Shown here piece by piece: positions 1 to 8,273 of a stretch of 22,500 nucleotides of DNA (positions are counted from its first letter, which is position 1; each line of letters begins with the position of its first letter). The DNA is from Prorocentrum cordatum (taxonomy: Eukaryota > Sar > Dinophyceae > Prorocentrales > Prorocentraceae). The position numbers and the translations under genes were made by a program. The stretch covers positions 525,504-548,003 of the forward strand of contig CAUYUJ010001292.1 of the NCBI GenBank assembly GCA_963575745.1, given 5' to 3'. The notes under the pieces are model-generated. The model saw only the letters and a list, made by a program, of their open reading frames with translations, was not told where the DNA came from and did not search any database.

Positions 1-450
1 AAGTCCAGATGTCCTCTCGGGCCTCGCCACGCCTCCCCCCTCTGTGCAAGTAAACGTGCTGGAGTCTACAGTCGGGGCGCTGAAGAAGGAACCCTTTTCG
101 TTGGGGAGGGGCTCGGTGTTCCGTGGTTGTTTTGCAGTTCGCCTTCGTTTTGTTTTTCTTAGGTTTTCGATGGTAAATCGAACTTTAACGTATGAGGAAA
201 ACAGGCCTCATTTCTTATTTAGGGTTCCTTAGGGCAGCGCCCCTACTGTAACGAAGAACGGCATCAATGCCGCGGCGGCCGAGGCACGATCCCCGTGGGT
301 TCGGTTTTGCTCGGGGCATCCATGCAATACCCACCGCCCAGCAGCCAGGGGGCTCGCAGCCAAGGAGTCTGGACCGCGAGGCTGTGGATGTGGATACGTC
401 GCCTGCCCACGACGAGTACGACCGATATGGGTACGGAAAGATTGGTGACG
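1..450. other. Unassigned sequence
   Basis: No coding region, RNA gene or repeat was recognised here. Positions 95-230 are T-rich on the plus strand and contain short TTTTGTTTTTCTTAGG-like tracts of the sort that can precede a eukaryotic 3' splice site, but no flanking exon can be supported. Short open stretches exist in several frames and none has a recognisable motif. Confidence 0.4.
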
Positions 451-716
451 AAGACCATCGGGTTGACCCAAAAAGAGGTCCAGCGACAAGGGCGCGGTGC
501 AATAGTTTTGGTGCAATAAGTTTTGGGGGTTGCAATACATTTGCGGCGTGCAGTACTCTCCGGGGCGCAAATGTATTGCTGGATTTTCGCGTGCAACGCA
601 TTACTTGCAATACAATGCAATCCAATTCTCCGGCGCAGTACATGTGCAACACAATTGCCCCAAATCTATTGCACCACCCCCTTTCAGCTGGACCCCCTTT
701 TGGGTCACACAAAGAC
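451..716. repeat. Fold-back (long inverted repeat) element
   Basis: Positions 451-529 and 640-716 are imperfect reverse complements over about 65-75 bases, roughly 80% by eye. They share TGACCCAAAA, GGTCCAGC and GGTGCAATAG in the same order. Inside them a second, tighter pair (about 532-546 and 567-581) holds GCAATACATTTGCG and its complement, so one strand could fold into a branched hairpin. The word TGCAATA or its complement recurs many times. No transposase is present and I see no clear target-site duplication. It is best described as a MITE-like or fold-back element; a structured intron or RNA gene is the alternative. Confidence 0.6.
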
Positions 717-718
717 CA

Positions 719-1680
719 GCAGCAGTTGCTGTCCATTTTGGATAGGGCTCGCTGTCTGTGTCGCCGCGGGCGCTGTTCATTTGAGACATAAGCTCGCCTG
801 CCCAACTGCGACTGCTGTCGGTTTGGGGCCTCATTTGCTGTTGGACATCGTGCATCATCTTTCCGTGCCCACAGCGGATGTGCCAACACGAGCGCTGCAC
901 GCCCAGGCACGGAATTCAGTGCGGATATCGTTTGAATGTGTAAACCTTGTCAGCTTGCCGTCGGACTGAATGTCCCATCCTTGCGCATCCTTCGTAGGTC
1001 TCTCTGATCACATTGATCGGCATACCGCCGCTGCTGTTTGTTAGATCCAGCTGTTTTTTCTACGGGACTACATGTTTGTGTCCTCCACTTTCGTAGGGCT
1101 GCCCTCTAATGGCAAACCGCACCGCGAAATTTATTTCCGGATTGGGGTGACATGGGCGTACTTGCTGAAGCCATTCGGCTTTTCTGTTGTTGAATGTACA
1201 GACATGCTTGTCGTTACCCTTCATCGCCAGGGGGAAGACACGTGTGCGTGCGTCCGCCCAAGGGTGTGAGGCATGCACTCTTGCACCTGGGGCGGTTTCA
1301 TTTTTAAGCGACAAGGCAAGGACATCATTAGGATCAGCGCTTCTTGTTGCATTCCGCACAGAAATCGGATTGGATTGCTCGCCCCCTCTACCAGCGTCGA
1401 TGGCCGCTAGTCGCCGAAGGCAGGCCACGGCAGTTCCTCCGCGGGGTTGGCAGCATTCGATTCGTTTGGTGTGCGTGGTTCCCCCCAAAGCCCAGCCCTC
1501 TTGTGCCACTGGGCGCTCGTGTACTCGGCAGCTCCTCTCCGCCAACGGCGGAAGTCTTTCGCGACGTCGGATTGTGTGGACCTCGAACCCCTCCCAGGGG
1601 GTCTTTTGGGAGAGGGCCGCCACCGAAAGCCAGGAACAACCGGAGATTGTTCCCCACCTGGTAGGCCGGGGTCGTTAGAT
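719..1680. other. Unassigned sequence without a supportable gene
   Basis: Several short open stretches occur (for example 1072-1269 plus, 65 codons), but neighbouring frames are equally open and no domain, signal peptide or repeat pattern distinguishes a real one. No RNA gene was recognised. The stretch may hold introns or intergenic DNA. Confidence 0.4.
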
Positions 1681-1684
1681 TCCG

Positions 1685-1816
1685 CGGCCGCCAGATCCCC
1701 GGGTCCACCGAGGTTGCCCCGCCCGAGACTCCCGCCTCGCGCCGACCCTTCCACCCTGCATACTGCGGCCGCCAGATCCCCAGGTCCATCGAGAATTCCC
1801 CGAGACTTCTGCCTCG
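1685..1816. repeat. Two-copy imperfect direct repeat
   Basis: Copy 1 (about 1685-1738) and copy 2 (about 1765-1816) both begin GCGGCCGCCAGATCCCC, continue with GGTCCA(C/T)CGAG and end in CGAGACT(C/T)C(C/T)GCCTCG. The start-to-start distance is about 80 bases. The copies differ by a few substitutions and a small indel, so the duplication is not very recent. Confidence 0.65.
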
Positions 1817-1849
1817 TCTCTCGACGAGCACGACAGACCTTGACAGCAT

Positions 1850-3560
1850 TGAAAGTAACTTTACACATCATAGCAACATACAGCGCAGGATAACATGACA
1901 TTTCATGACAGTGCTTACCATTACAGACCATATCAGAACATCATAGCATAGCACATCATACCATAACATGCCATTCCATCTCAGGACAACTCCTGCAAAG
2001 ACGGAGAGCGGTATGTTGCAGCATACACTCGCAGAAGCACGCAGTGCATACTACCGTAACGGTGCATCAGAAACCGTAGCATGACATCACAGAGCATACC
2101 ATAACACATCACAGCAACACATGTAATGGCAGAGCGGAGCATACAGAACATGGCATACCACGATACATTTTACAAACACGTGTCAGACTACACCATGGCG
2201 TAGCATATCATGACGTAGCAACACATAACATGGCATGGCAAATAATAGCATCGCACACCACATCATCACATCACATTGCATCCTACACCATGGCACAGCA
2301 AACCATGGCAGAGCGCGGTAGAACATAGTATACACCATAAGATCAGACCACCGCAGGACAGAGCATCGCATAGCATGGCATTGCGGAACAGAGCATGGCA
2401 GAACACAGCATCGAACAGGCCGTAATATTACAATGCGGACCATGCCATAACGGATCATAGCAGAGTGCAGCATAACAGATCATACTATCACGTGCCAGAT
2501 GTGTTTTTCGATTGTTACCACAACGGCGACGGATACATCATATCATCATCGACTTTAACATCTTGCCGAGGGAAATCATGGCATGACAGAAGATACCATT
2601 CTATAATAAACAGAGCACAACGTAACTAGTATACCCTAGCAGACTTTTTCTACCACTGCTACCACTGCGGCAACGAGTTTGATATAACTATCCGGATCCT
2701 ATGTGCATTGAAGAGGTGTGCCGTAACAGAGCATATATTGATATGTTGTCATGAACCCGGCATTGTGCAGCCAACATCATTGAACGTATCATAATATAAC
2801 ATAACCCGACAGAGCATATAATGCCATACCATGGTGCCACAGAGCATCGCATTACATAAAATAGCGTACCATATTGTGACAGAGTGGAGCATACCATAAC
2901 ATATTTTAACAGAAGAGAGCAGCATCAGTGAAGACGAACACCACAACAACATATACCGCATTCTCATGTAATCAACGGCGACGTGCGTTCCGAGGCCAGC
3001 CACAGAAACAGACAGGTGCATCAACGACAGATTGGACGACCAGAACAGGATAAACGCAAGTGAGCGACACTACATGGAACGCAGTTGGATACTCGAGAAT
3101 ACATCAACGGCAGCATTGCAGATGAATCTGATTACAAACCAGAACATAACAAAGCGGATTATTACACACAATGCCGCATGAAGTTAGCATACCGTCAGCA
3201 GCAATATTGAACAGAGCATCGTAAAACATATGACAGATCACAATGTGCCATAACATGGTGCCACAGAGCAGAGCTTCACCTAAATTACCACATTTAATTG
3301 TGACATGTGTGAGAACAAGAGAGCGCACTCCAACCGAAGAGAAAGCGTAGGCGAAGAGGAACACCATAGCATGAGCGATTGTTTTCAAAATGCAGGACGA
3401 CATAAATGACGTGATGGACATCACGACGTCGCGTTGGCCCGTCGAGAACATGACAGAACATACCAGAGCACAACATTACTGTATTTCTCCTTGGCCCATA
3501 CCAATTCACGACGTCTCAGCAAACGAGCATCATGACATACTCGGCCGTGCCACTCGATAG
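1850..3560. repeat. Degenerate CATA/GCAT-word array
   Basis: About 1.7 kb is dominated by short words such as AGCATA, CCATAACA, GCATGGCA, CAGAGCAT and ACATCA, arranged with a loose 5- and 10-base rhythm rather than an exact unit. Composition is markedly lower in GC than the rest of the window. Translations of the minus strand are Met/Cys/Leu-rich patchworks, as expected for pentamer-like repeats, and do not look like proteins. The array is interrupted near 2500-2700 and 2930-3150 by less repetitive DNA. The same word style reappears at the right edge of the window (about 22440-22500). Confidence 0.6.
2971..3070. repeat. ~100-bp dispersed repeat, copy 1
   Basis: This matches 3560-3655 in order: CGACGTGCG, CCGAG, GGCC(A)GCCACAG, AACA(G/A)AC, CAACGA, GATTGGACGAC and finally GCGACAC. 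Both copies sit inside or at the edge of the CATA-word array. No coding content was recognised. Confidence 0.6.
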
Positions 3561-3655
3561 TCAAACGCGACGTGCGCGCCGAGATCAGGCCGGCCACAGG
3601 AACAAACGGGCAGCAACGACCGATTGGACGACGTATCTAACGTGGCAAGCGACAC
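3560..3655. repeat. ~100-bp dispersed repeat, copy 2
   Basis: Second copy of the repeat at 2971-3070, same orientation, diverged by substitutions and small indels. It marks the right boundary of the CATA-word array. Confidence 0.6.
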
Positions 3656-3699
3656 GCCAGCCCTTCCAGAACAAAACATCAGAGAACGTAGCGTAATTT

Positions 3700-4240
3700 G
3701 TCACATCGGAGCAGCATCCCAGCGAACATAAGATAGCCTCCTCGTACCCGCATTATTCCTCCACTTTGTTCAACGGGGGGGCATATTCTCTCCGAGCAAG
3801 TTTTGCGGTCTCGCTCGCACCGCGCGTTTTGAGGTTTGTTTTTGTTCGCCCGTGGGTTCGTTTCGGTTTCTTTCGTCAGGGTTTTCCCCCTACGACAACC
3901 TGGGGCTGTTAGTTTTAGGACAGCGGCAACTTGCGACCTGTTCCGACCGCCGCGCTGGCCAAGACCACCGGGCCCTGCGCGCATCCTTGCAGTAGGCGCG
4001 CGCACCGTGGGGAACATCCGCCGAAGGTTTCGGCCGGAGTCGCTCATAGCAGAGCAATATTTGTTATGCTTACCCGCCGGAGCGTAATAGTCGTTCGTGG
4101 GTGGGGCAGGGAAAGTCATGCCATAGCTCGCGCATGTGCGGACGAGAGGGTCGTCGGCAGTGTGTGAATCTCTGGAGAAGCTCGCCGCAGGCGCATATTT
4201 TGTAAATTTACACAAGAAGCCTGCCGCAGGCGCCGAATGC
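3700..4240. other. Unassigned sequence
   Basis: No feature was recognised between the CATA-word array and the 12-bp array. The minus strand is open across this region as part of a 324-codon frame (3679-4653). That frame runs straight through the adjacent minisatellite and has no recognisable domain, so it is not called as a gene. Confidence 0.35.
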
Positions 4241-4263
4241 ATGTTCGTCAAGCAATGTGGGTG

Positions 4264-4372
4264 GGCCGCGGATGGGTCGAAGGTGGGTCGGGGTTGGGTC
4301 GTGGGGTGGGTCGCGGGGTGGGTCGCGGAGTGGGTCGCGGGGTGGGTCGTGGGTGGGTCGCGGGCGGGCCAC
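4264..4372. repeat. 12-bp minisatellite, GGGTCGCGGGGT type
   Basis: Tandem copies of GGGTCGCGGGGT with variants (GGGTCGTGGGGT, GGGTCGCGGAGT) are clearest at 4296-4350, with more diverged units on both sides. Because 12 is a multiple of three, every frame stays open. This explains the Gly-Trp-Val-Ala and Thr-His-Pro repeats seen on translation. Confidence 0.85.
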
Positions 4373-4647
4373 GGGCGAGGACGACGGCAAACATAATCCG
4401 CGCCGCGGCTTTCCACTCCAGCCACGCGCCCAGGGACGGTGTAAGACCGCGCGGACCCCTCATTCTGATTTGACATTATCCAGGCCGTCGCGAATTTGTT
4501 GCGTCGCCCGGGCGTGAGGGGCATTGTACTACCCGCGTGCTTTCGTCCTGTCGCTCCTCTCCCGTCCCTCGCGCCTCCGCCTTCGGGGTTGTGCTGTGGC
4601 CCTCGCTTCTCGAGCAGGACGTGCGCAGGCCGCGCCCCTTGCCACAC

Positions 4648-4824
4648 CACCACCTCCTCCTCATATTCCTCCGCCTCCTCCTCCTCCTCCCCCTCCTCCT
4701 CCTATTCCTCCTTTTCCTCCTATTCCTCCTCTTCCTCCTATTCCTCCTGTTCCTCCTCCTCCTGTTCCTCCTCCTCCTCCACTTCCTCCTGTTTCTCCTC
4801 CTCCTCCTCCTCCTCCTCCTCCTC
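4648..4824. repeat. (TCC)n pyrimidine microsatellite
   Basis: About 177 bases consist almost wholly of TCC/CTC triplets with occasional TAT or TGT interruptions. The plus strand is pure pyrimidine over long runs, so the tract could form triplex (H-DNA) structures. Poly-Pro, poly-Ser and poly-Leu translations across it are consequences of the repeat and are not evidence of a protein. Confidence 0.95.
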
Positions 4825-5067
4825 GATTCGTCCTCAAGCCTTGTGGTCCGAACCCGCGCGGTGTGCTTCCGCCTGGGGTACACGAGCCGTCGTGGGGCAG
4901 CGGGATGGCCCGCCACCACCACGGCCCGTGGCTTGAGGGGAGCTCCTGAGGAGGCTGCAGAAGCGACCGCAGAAAACAACGACTACATCTACGAAACGCC
5001 CATGGGAAGAGGCGGACACGGCGGGAATCAGCATGCTGACTGGCGAGGCCGAACCCCACGGAGCTAG

Positions 5068-5340
5068 ACGTACAACCGGAGGCAGCCGATTTGTGGGCGC
5101 CAGCGGCAGGGCAGCCAGAGCTGGGACAGCACGTACCTCGTCTGCCCAGAATGCTCCGCTGGCAGCAGCAGCTGGGTACACGCCAACCGTGCAGGCACAC
5201 CGGCCTGGGAAGCCTGCGAGGTGTGTGGGCACGCCTGGCCACGGGACGAGAAGACCAGCAATAGAGCCGAGCAGAAGGCGCTGCAGACTGGGGTTCGATG
5301 TGGACAGCTCGATGGCGCTTCAGCCCGTGAATGGCTTCGG
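5068..5340 (+). pseudogene. Open stretch with a C-x2-C-x20-C-x2-C zinc-binding motif
   Basis: Frame 1 is open for 91 codons between TAG at 5065 and TAG at 5341, with no ATG. It encodes Cys codons at 5143, 5152, 5215 and 5224 in a C-x2-C-x20-C-x2-C arrangement. The first pair reads CPEC, followed by a SWVHANR stretch, and the second pair reads CEVCGHAWP. Paired cysteines with an aromatic/Asn/Arg linker are typical of small zinc-binding modules in nucleic-acid-binding proteins. The frame upstream of 5065 (Glu/Asn/Tyr-rich, about 4950-5064) also looks protein-like, so the TAG may be a nonsense mutation. It lies on the same strand as, and about 2.2 kb upstream of, the retroelement remnant, so a lost ORF1 or N-terminal domain is possible. 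An exon of a host gene is the alternative. Confidence 0.4.
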
Positions 5341-5558
5341 TAGCCTACGGGACGGGGAGGGCTCCACCGCCTGGAACTCTACCGTGCTGCAGAGCCCACA
5401 AAAACAGAGAAGAGGAGTTGAGCGTCCACCACAGGCAGTTGGCAACCGCTGGCAAAGCGCATAGAACTCCAAGCATTTTCCGGCAGCTGCAGAAATCACG
5501 GCAACGCAGCCAAGACGTTCAGCTATGACCTTGGAGGCCTGGTCGCGCACCACCTCAG

Positions 5559-5639
5559 GAGCCCGATTCTTTACTGCCTGGGGCATGACGGGCGTCATGG
5601 CCCCCGCCCCCCCCCCCTATGACGTAACGCTCCCCCCCC
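5559..5639 (+). repeat. ~80-bp module M, copy 1
   Basis: Order of landmarks: GGAGCCCGATTCTTTACTG, then GCATGACGGGCG, a C-rich homopolymer, then TATGACGTAACGC and a second C run. The same order is seen at 5864-5938 on the plus strand and in reverse complement at 7209-7290. The conserved points are a TTCTTTA-like T-rich block, GATGACGGGCG and ATGACGTAACG. Confidence 0.6.
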
Positions 5640-5675
5640 AGAGCGCTCCGGACATTGCCGCCGTTCGCATTGGGA

Positions 5676-5711
5676 TCCGCGTAAGTGTCCGCGTAGGAAT
5701 CCGCATAGGAG
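5676..5711. repeat. 12-bp tandem repeat, three units
   Basis: TCCGCGTAAGTG, TCCGCGTAGGAA and TCCGCATAGGAG follow one another without a gap, immediately upstream of the GTC microsatellite. Confidence 0.7.
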
Positions 5712-5722
5712 TCTGGTCCGCA

Positions 5723-5756
5723 GTCGTCGTTGTCGTCGTCGTCGTCGCCATTGTCA

Positions 5757-5806
<50 letters not shown>

Positions 5807-5820
5807 GTCGTCGCTCGTGG
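5723..5820. repeat. (GTC)n microsatellite
   Basis: About 98 bases are almost pure GTC, with ATC and GTT interruptions. The sequence that follows (GCTCGTCGCTCG, then GCGCGGACGCGGCTG) is matched in direct orientation after the CGT tract at 7067-7155, so the microsatellite and its right flank appear to be duplicated together. Confidence 0.95.
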
Positions 5821-5863
5821 CTTGTCGCTCGTCGCTCGTAGTCGTCGTGCGCGCGGACGCGGC

Positions 5864-5938
5864 TGAAGCCTGTTTTTTTTATTCTGGGCCGATGACGGCG
5901 ATCATCTATGGCGGGGGGGGGGTCGATGACGTCACGTT
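5864..5938 (+). repeat. ~80-bp module M, copy 2
   Basis: It begins GAAGCCTGTTTTTTTTATTC, continues GGGCCGATGACGGCGATCAT, then has a G homopolymer and GATGACGTCACG. This is the same landmark order as module copy 1, except that the homopolymer is G on this strand. Confidence 0.5.
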
Positions 5939-5990
5939 TCGCGCCGGCGGCGTCTAGGAATGCCAGGGATGACGGAGAACGGGTAGCGCC

Positions 5991-6007
5991 AGCATGTAGG
6001 TGGCGAT
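5991..6007 (+). repeat. 17-bp terminal word of the left 18-bp array
   Basis: AGCATGTAGGTGGCGAT occurs here and, perfectly, in reverse complement at 7046-7062. It sits at the outer edge of each 18-bp array, so it marks the ends of a large inverted repeat. Confidence 0.85.
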
Positions 6008-6009
6008 TT

Positions 6010-6280
6010 GCAGCACAACGCCTGTGTACACCACATTGCCTGCGTGCACAACAGCGCCTGTGTACACCACACCGCCTATGTACACCACAACAGCCGTGTG
6101 CAAGACAGCGTCAGTTTGTGCCACCGTGCCTGCGGGCACAACAGTTCTTCTGCACACCGCAACGCTTGCGTACACCACATCAGCCGTGTGCAACACAACA
6201 CCACAATGCCTGCGTGCAGTGCAGTGCCTGTGTGCACCACGGCGCCCATGTGCACCACAGCACCACTGTTGTATATAGAA
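6010..6280 (+). repeat. 18-bp minisatellite array, left arm
   Basis: About 14-15 imperfect tandem units have the consensus GCCTGTGTACACCACAAC. Variants such as GCCTGCGTGCACCACAGC keep the palindromic core GTGTACAC or GTGCAC. Since 18 is divisible by three, all frames remain open and give hexapeptide repeats such as ACVHHN. Those are by-products of the period, not evidence of a protein. The array appears in reverse complement at 6745-7042. Confidence 0.9.
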
Positions 6281-6547
6281 TGTGGAAACGAATCTTCAGG
6301 ACAAAATGGAGCGCTTGTGGATTCCACTGAAAAAGTAGAACATCACCCTTATGGACAACGGAGCGCCGCTGGAATCTACGAGTCCTCCCGAGTCCGCCCG
6401 CATCACCCTAACTCCTCCCATCTGCGGTCAAGGGGCTCCAGCTAAATTGGCCGTCCGGGAACCGAGTGGACCAGTTCAATAGACCATTAAGCGTTGCGCG
6501 TTGAGATGCGCACGTGCGTTGTAGCGCCAACCCGCACGACAAGCGGT
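6281..6547. other. Spacer between the inverted arrays, left part
   Basis: Non-repetitive sequence follows the left array, including a run of CCTCCCGAG/CCGCCCG-like words near 6380-6430. No gene or RNA was recognised. Confidence 0.4.
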
Positions 6548-6653
6548 AAGGAGGAGGAGGAGGAGGAGGAGGAGGAGGAGGAGGAGGAGGAGAGGAGGAG
6601 TAAAAGGAGGAGGTGGTGGAGGTGGTGGAGGTGAAGGAGGAGGGAGGAGGGAA
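6548..6653. repeat. (GGA)n purine microsatellite
   Basis: About 105 bases of GGA/AGG triplets with GGT interruptions lie in the centre of the inverted 18-bp arrays. The plus strand is nearly all purine. Confidence 0.95.
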
Positions 6654-6744
6654 AAACGTCGCATTCGGTTATCAGCACTTTCCTGGCGTGGTGTCTAGTT
6701 GTCCAAAGTAGATCCTCACGTACATGCTCCTTCTACCTGTCTCA

Positions 6745-7042
6745 TGCACGCCGGCATTGTGGAGTACACCAGCGCTGCGTTGCACGCGGATGCTGTGGTG
6801 TAGACACGCGTTGTGGCGTGCACAGGCGTTGCGGTGCACGCAAGCACTGTGGTGTACACAGGCGCTGTGTTGCATATAGTAGCTGCGGTGTGCACATGTA
6901 CGCCGGCGCTGTAGTGTACGCGGGCCCTGTGGTGTACACGCGCGCTGCGTTGCACACGGTTGTTGCGGTGTACGCAAGCGTTGTGGTATACACGCGCGCT
7001 GTGGTGCACGCAAGCGTTGTGGTGTACACAGGCGCAGTGGGG
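6745..7042 (-). repeat. 18-bp minisatellite array, right arm (inverted)
   Basis: About 16 units read GTGGTGTACACAGGCG(T/C)T on the plus strand, the reverse complement of the left array at 6010-6280. Units are more diverged than in the left arm, and the outer unit leads directly into the 17-bp word at 7046-7062. A CATATAGTAGCTGCGG segment near 6875 interrupts the pattern. Confidence 0.9.
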
Positions 7043-7045
7043 CAT

Positions 7046-7062
7046 ATCGCCACCTACATGCT
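7046..7062 (-). repeat. 17-bp terminal word of the right 18-bp array
   Basis: ATCGCCACCTACATGCT is the exact reverse complement of 5991-6007 and lies between the right array and the CGT microsatellite. Confidence 0.85.
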
Positions 7063-7065
7063 GCT

Positions 7066-7066
<1 letters not shown>

Positions 7067-7106
<40 letters not shown>

Positions 7107-7122
7107 ATTCGTCGTTGTCGTT

Positions 7123-7154
<32 letters not shown>

Positions 7155-7155
7155 T
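7067..7155. repeat. (CGT)n microsatellite
   Basis: CGT/GTC triplets with TAT and TTG interruptions are followed by CGCTCGTCGCTCGG and GCGCGGGCGCGGCTG. That right flank matches the flank of the GTC tract at 5723-5820 in direct orientation. Confidence 0.95.
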
Positions 7156-7208
7156 CGTCGCTCGGCGCGTCGCGCGGGCGCGGCTGCGGTGCCGGAGCCG
7201 CACGGCGG

Positions 7209-7290
7209 CGGGGGGGGCGTTACGTCATGCCCCTCTCCCCCCCCCCATGGCGCCCGTCATCGCTGAACATAAAGAAACGCGCCCCAGGCA
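7209..7290 (-). repeat. ~80-bp module M, copy 3 (inverted)
   Basis: On the minus strand it reads GGGGCGCGTTTCTTTATG, then GCGATGACGGGCGCCATGG, a G-rich homopolymer, and CATGACGTAACGCC. This is the landmark order of module copies 1 and 2 in opposite orientation. Confidence 0.6.
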
Positions 7291-7498
7291 GCCCTCGCGC
7301 GACGCCGAGGAGCAGCGCCTCATAAGATATGGATGTGCATTTCTCTGCGCGCGCGGATCCAGCCACGAGCACAGACAGCAGACAGCCAGCGCAAAACGGA
7401 CAAGGACGAGCAACACAAGGCACCCACGGGGGCACGTATTGTCGGAAACGAATTGAATTCGTTCACGCACTTGTTCGACAAGTGATGGAGGGGGGTGT

Positions 7499-7967
7499 TT
7501 GTTCCACGACCAGCCAGACGACGCGACCATATCCATTTTAATGATCAAGCATGAGCCTTCGCGTTCACTGGCTGCTACCTCGACTGCAACATTCCCCTCG
7601 ATGGGGCCAATGCCACCAAGCTGGACAAATCGGTGCGACCCACGAGATTTCTCGGCGTTCCGTGGATCATGTAGTGCGACTTCTGTTGTACGCCAGAAGA
7701 CAGGGATCATCCAGATGGCCGCAGGCGCTGGGTGCGCGGGTCATGGCTCCAACGCGCACCAGTCGCACGTGCACCAGTGGCAAGGGACGCGCGATCGATT
7801 CCATAATGACCCTAGAGTCGGCCAGGCACTTTAGCCAAACGTTGGAGGTGGTCAGACAAGTACCGCGGGGGCCGCGCGTTGGACTGATGCTCAGTTTCGC
7901 AGCGAGGTTCGGAGTAAGTACACGTGCGAGTGCCGCTTTTACCAGTGGGACAGGATATCCCAAGTAA
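7499..7967 (+). pseudogene. Endonuclease/exonuclease/phosphatase-fold (EEP) endonuclease remnant
   Basis: In an intact element this domain nicks target DNA to prime reverse transcription. Frame 2 at 7499-7557 gives a hydrophobic ISILMI strand. Frame 1 from 7555 gives CYLDCNIPLDGANATKLD and then GVPWIM, followed by TAG (7672) and CDFCCTPED, which corresponds to the family's GDFN-x-xP block with the Asn lost. Frame 3 then supplies WPQALGARVMAPTRTSRTCT and SGKGRAIDSIMT, matching the usual C-terminal pattern of a threonine-cysteine pair followed by an Ile-Asp catalytic strand. The final catalytic His expected in a PH-P-V motif is replaced (GPRVGL). The frame ends at TAA 7965. Three frames within 470 bases show at least two indels. 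The N-terminal half (N, E and Y/H motifs) was not found. Confidence 0.6.
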
Positions 7968-8048
7968 TGTCCTCTTCACACCGGGAAAGAAGGAAATAAC
8001 ATCCGGCCCAGAGACCGTCAGCAATTTGCAGAGTGTACCGAGGAAGGC

Positions 8049-8273
8049 ATGGAGGAAGACGAGCTTGTGAAACTGGACCACCAGCTCAGCCAAACCTGCG
8101 CCAAGGAGGTGCTAGGAAGGCGCGCGCGCGGGAAACAATTTCAAATTGCAGCTTCTGCAGTTCAAGACATAGACATCAAGGAACCGCCCACGTGGATCCG
8201 AAGCCCAATGGCCTTCAATGCAAGCCCGCGCGATGGCGAACAGCGCGGAGACATGGCGCGTGGGCCATGGTAG
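8049..8273 (+). pseudogene. Region between endonuclease and RT fingers (remnant)
   Basis: Frame 3 is open for 74 codons and looks protein-like: an acidic start (MEEDELVKLDHQL), then GRRARGKQFQIA and PPTWIRSPMAFN. Its place between the endonuclease and the reverse transcriptase fits the poorly conserved linker and fingers region of such elements, where a short Gly-Arg-Gly-like segment precedes the conserved RT blocks. No catalytic motif is expected here. The next 700 bases (8274-8960) are GC-rich, frameshifted and carry no block I can align. Confidence 0.4.

Noticed and set aside
728-752. Possible dinoflagellate spliced-leader relic (CCATTTTGG)
   Set aside because: Only nine bases agree with the core of the spliced leader and the flanks do not, so this is likely coincidence.
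3679-4653. 324-codon minus-strand frame
   Set aside because: It runs through the 12-bp minisatellite (Thr-His-Pro repeats) and has no recognisable domain or start context. It is longer than expected by chance, so it is the best of the unassigned frames, but support is too weak to call it.
4476-5242. Overlapping frames rich in Pro, Ser, Leu, Arg or Gly on both strands
   Set aside because: All cross the TCC tract at 4648-4824; triplet repeats keep every frame open.
5525-5866. Plus-strand frame with a long poly-valine run
   Set aside because: The valines are a translation of the GTC microsatellite; the flanks match module M and a 12-bp repeat, not a protein.
6010-7042. CRISPR-like appearance of regularly spaced words
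   Set aside because: Units are directly adjacent 18-bp repeats with no unique spacers, and the setting is eukaryotic.
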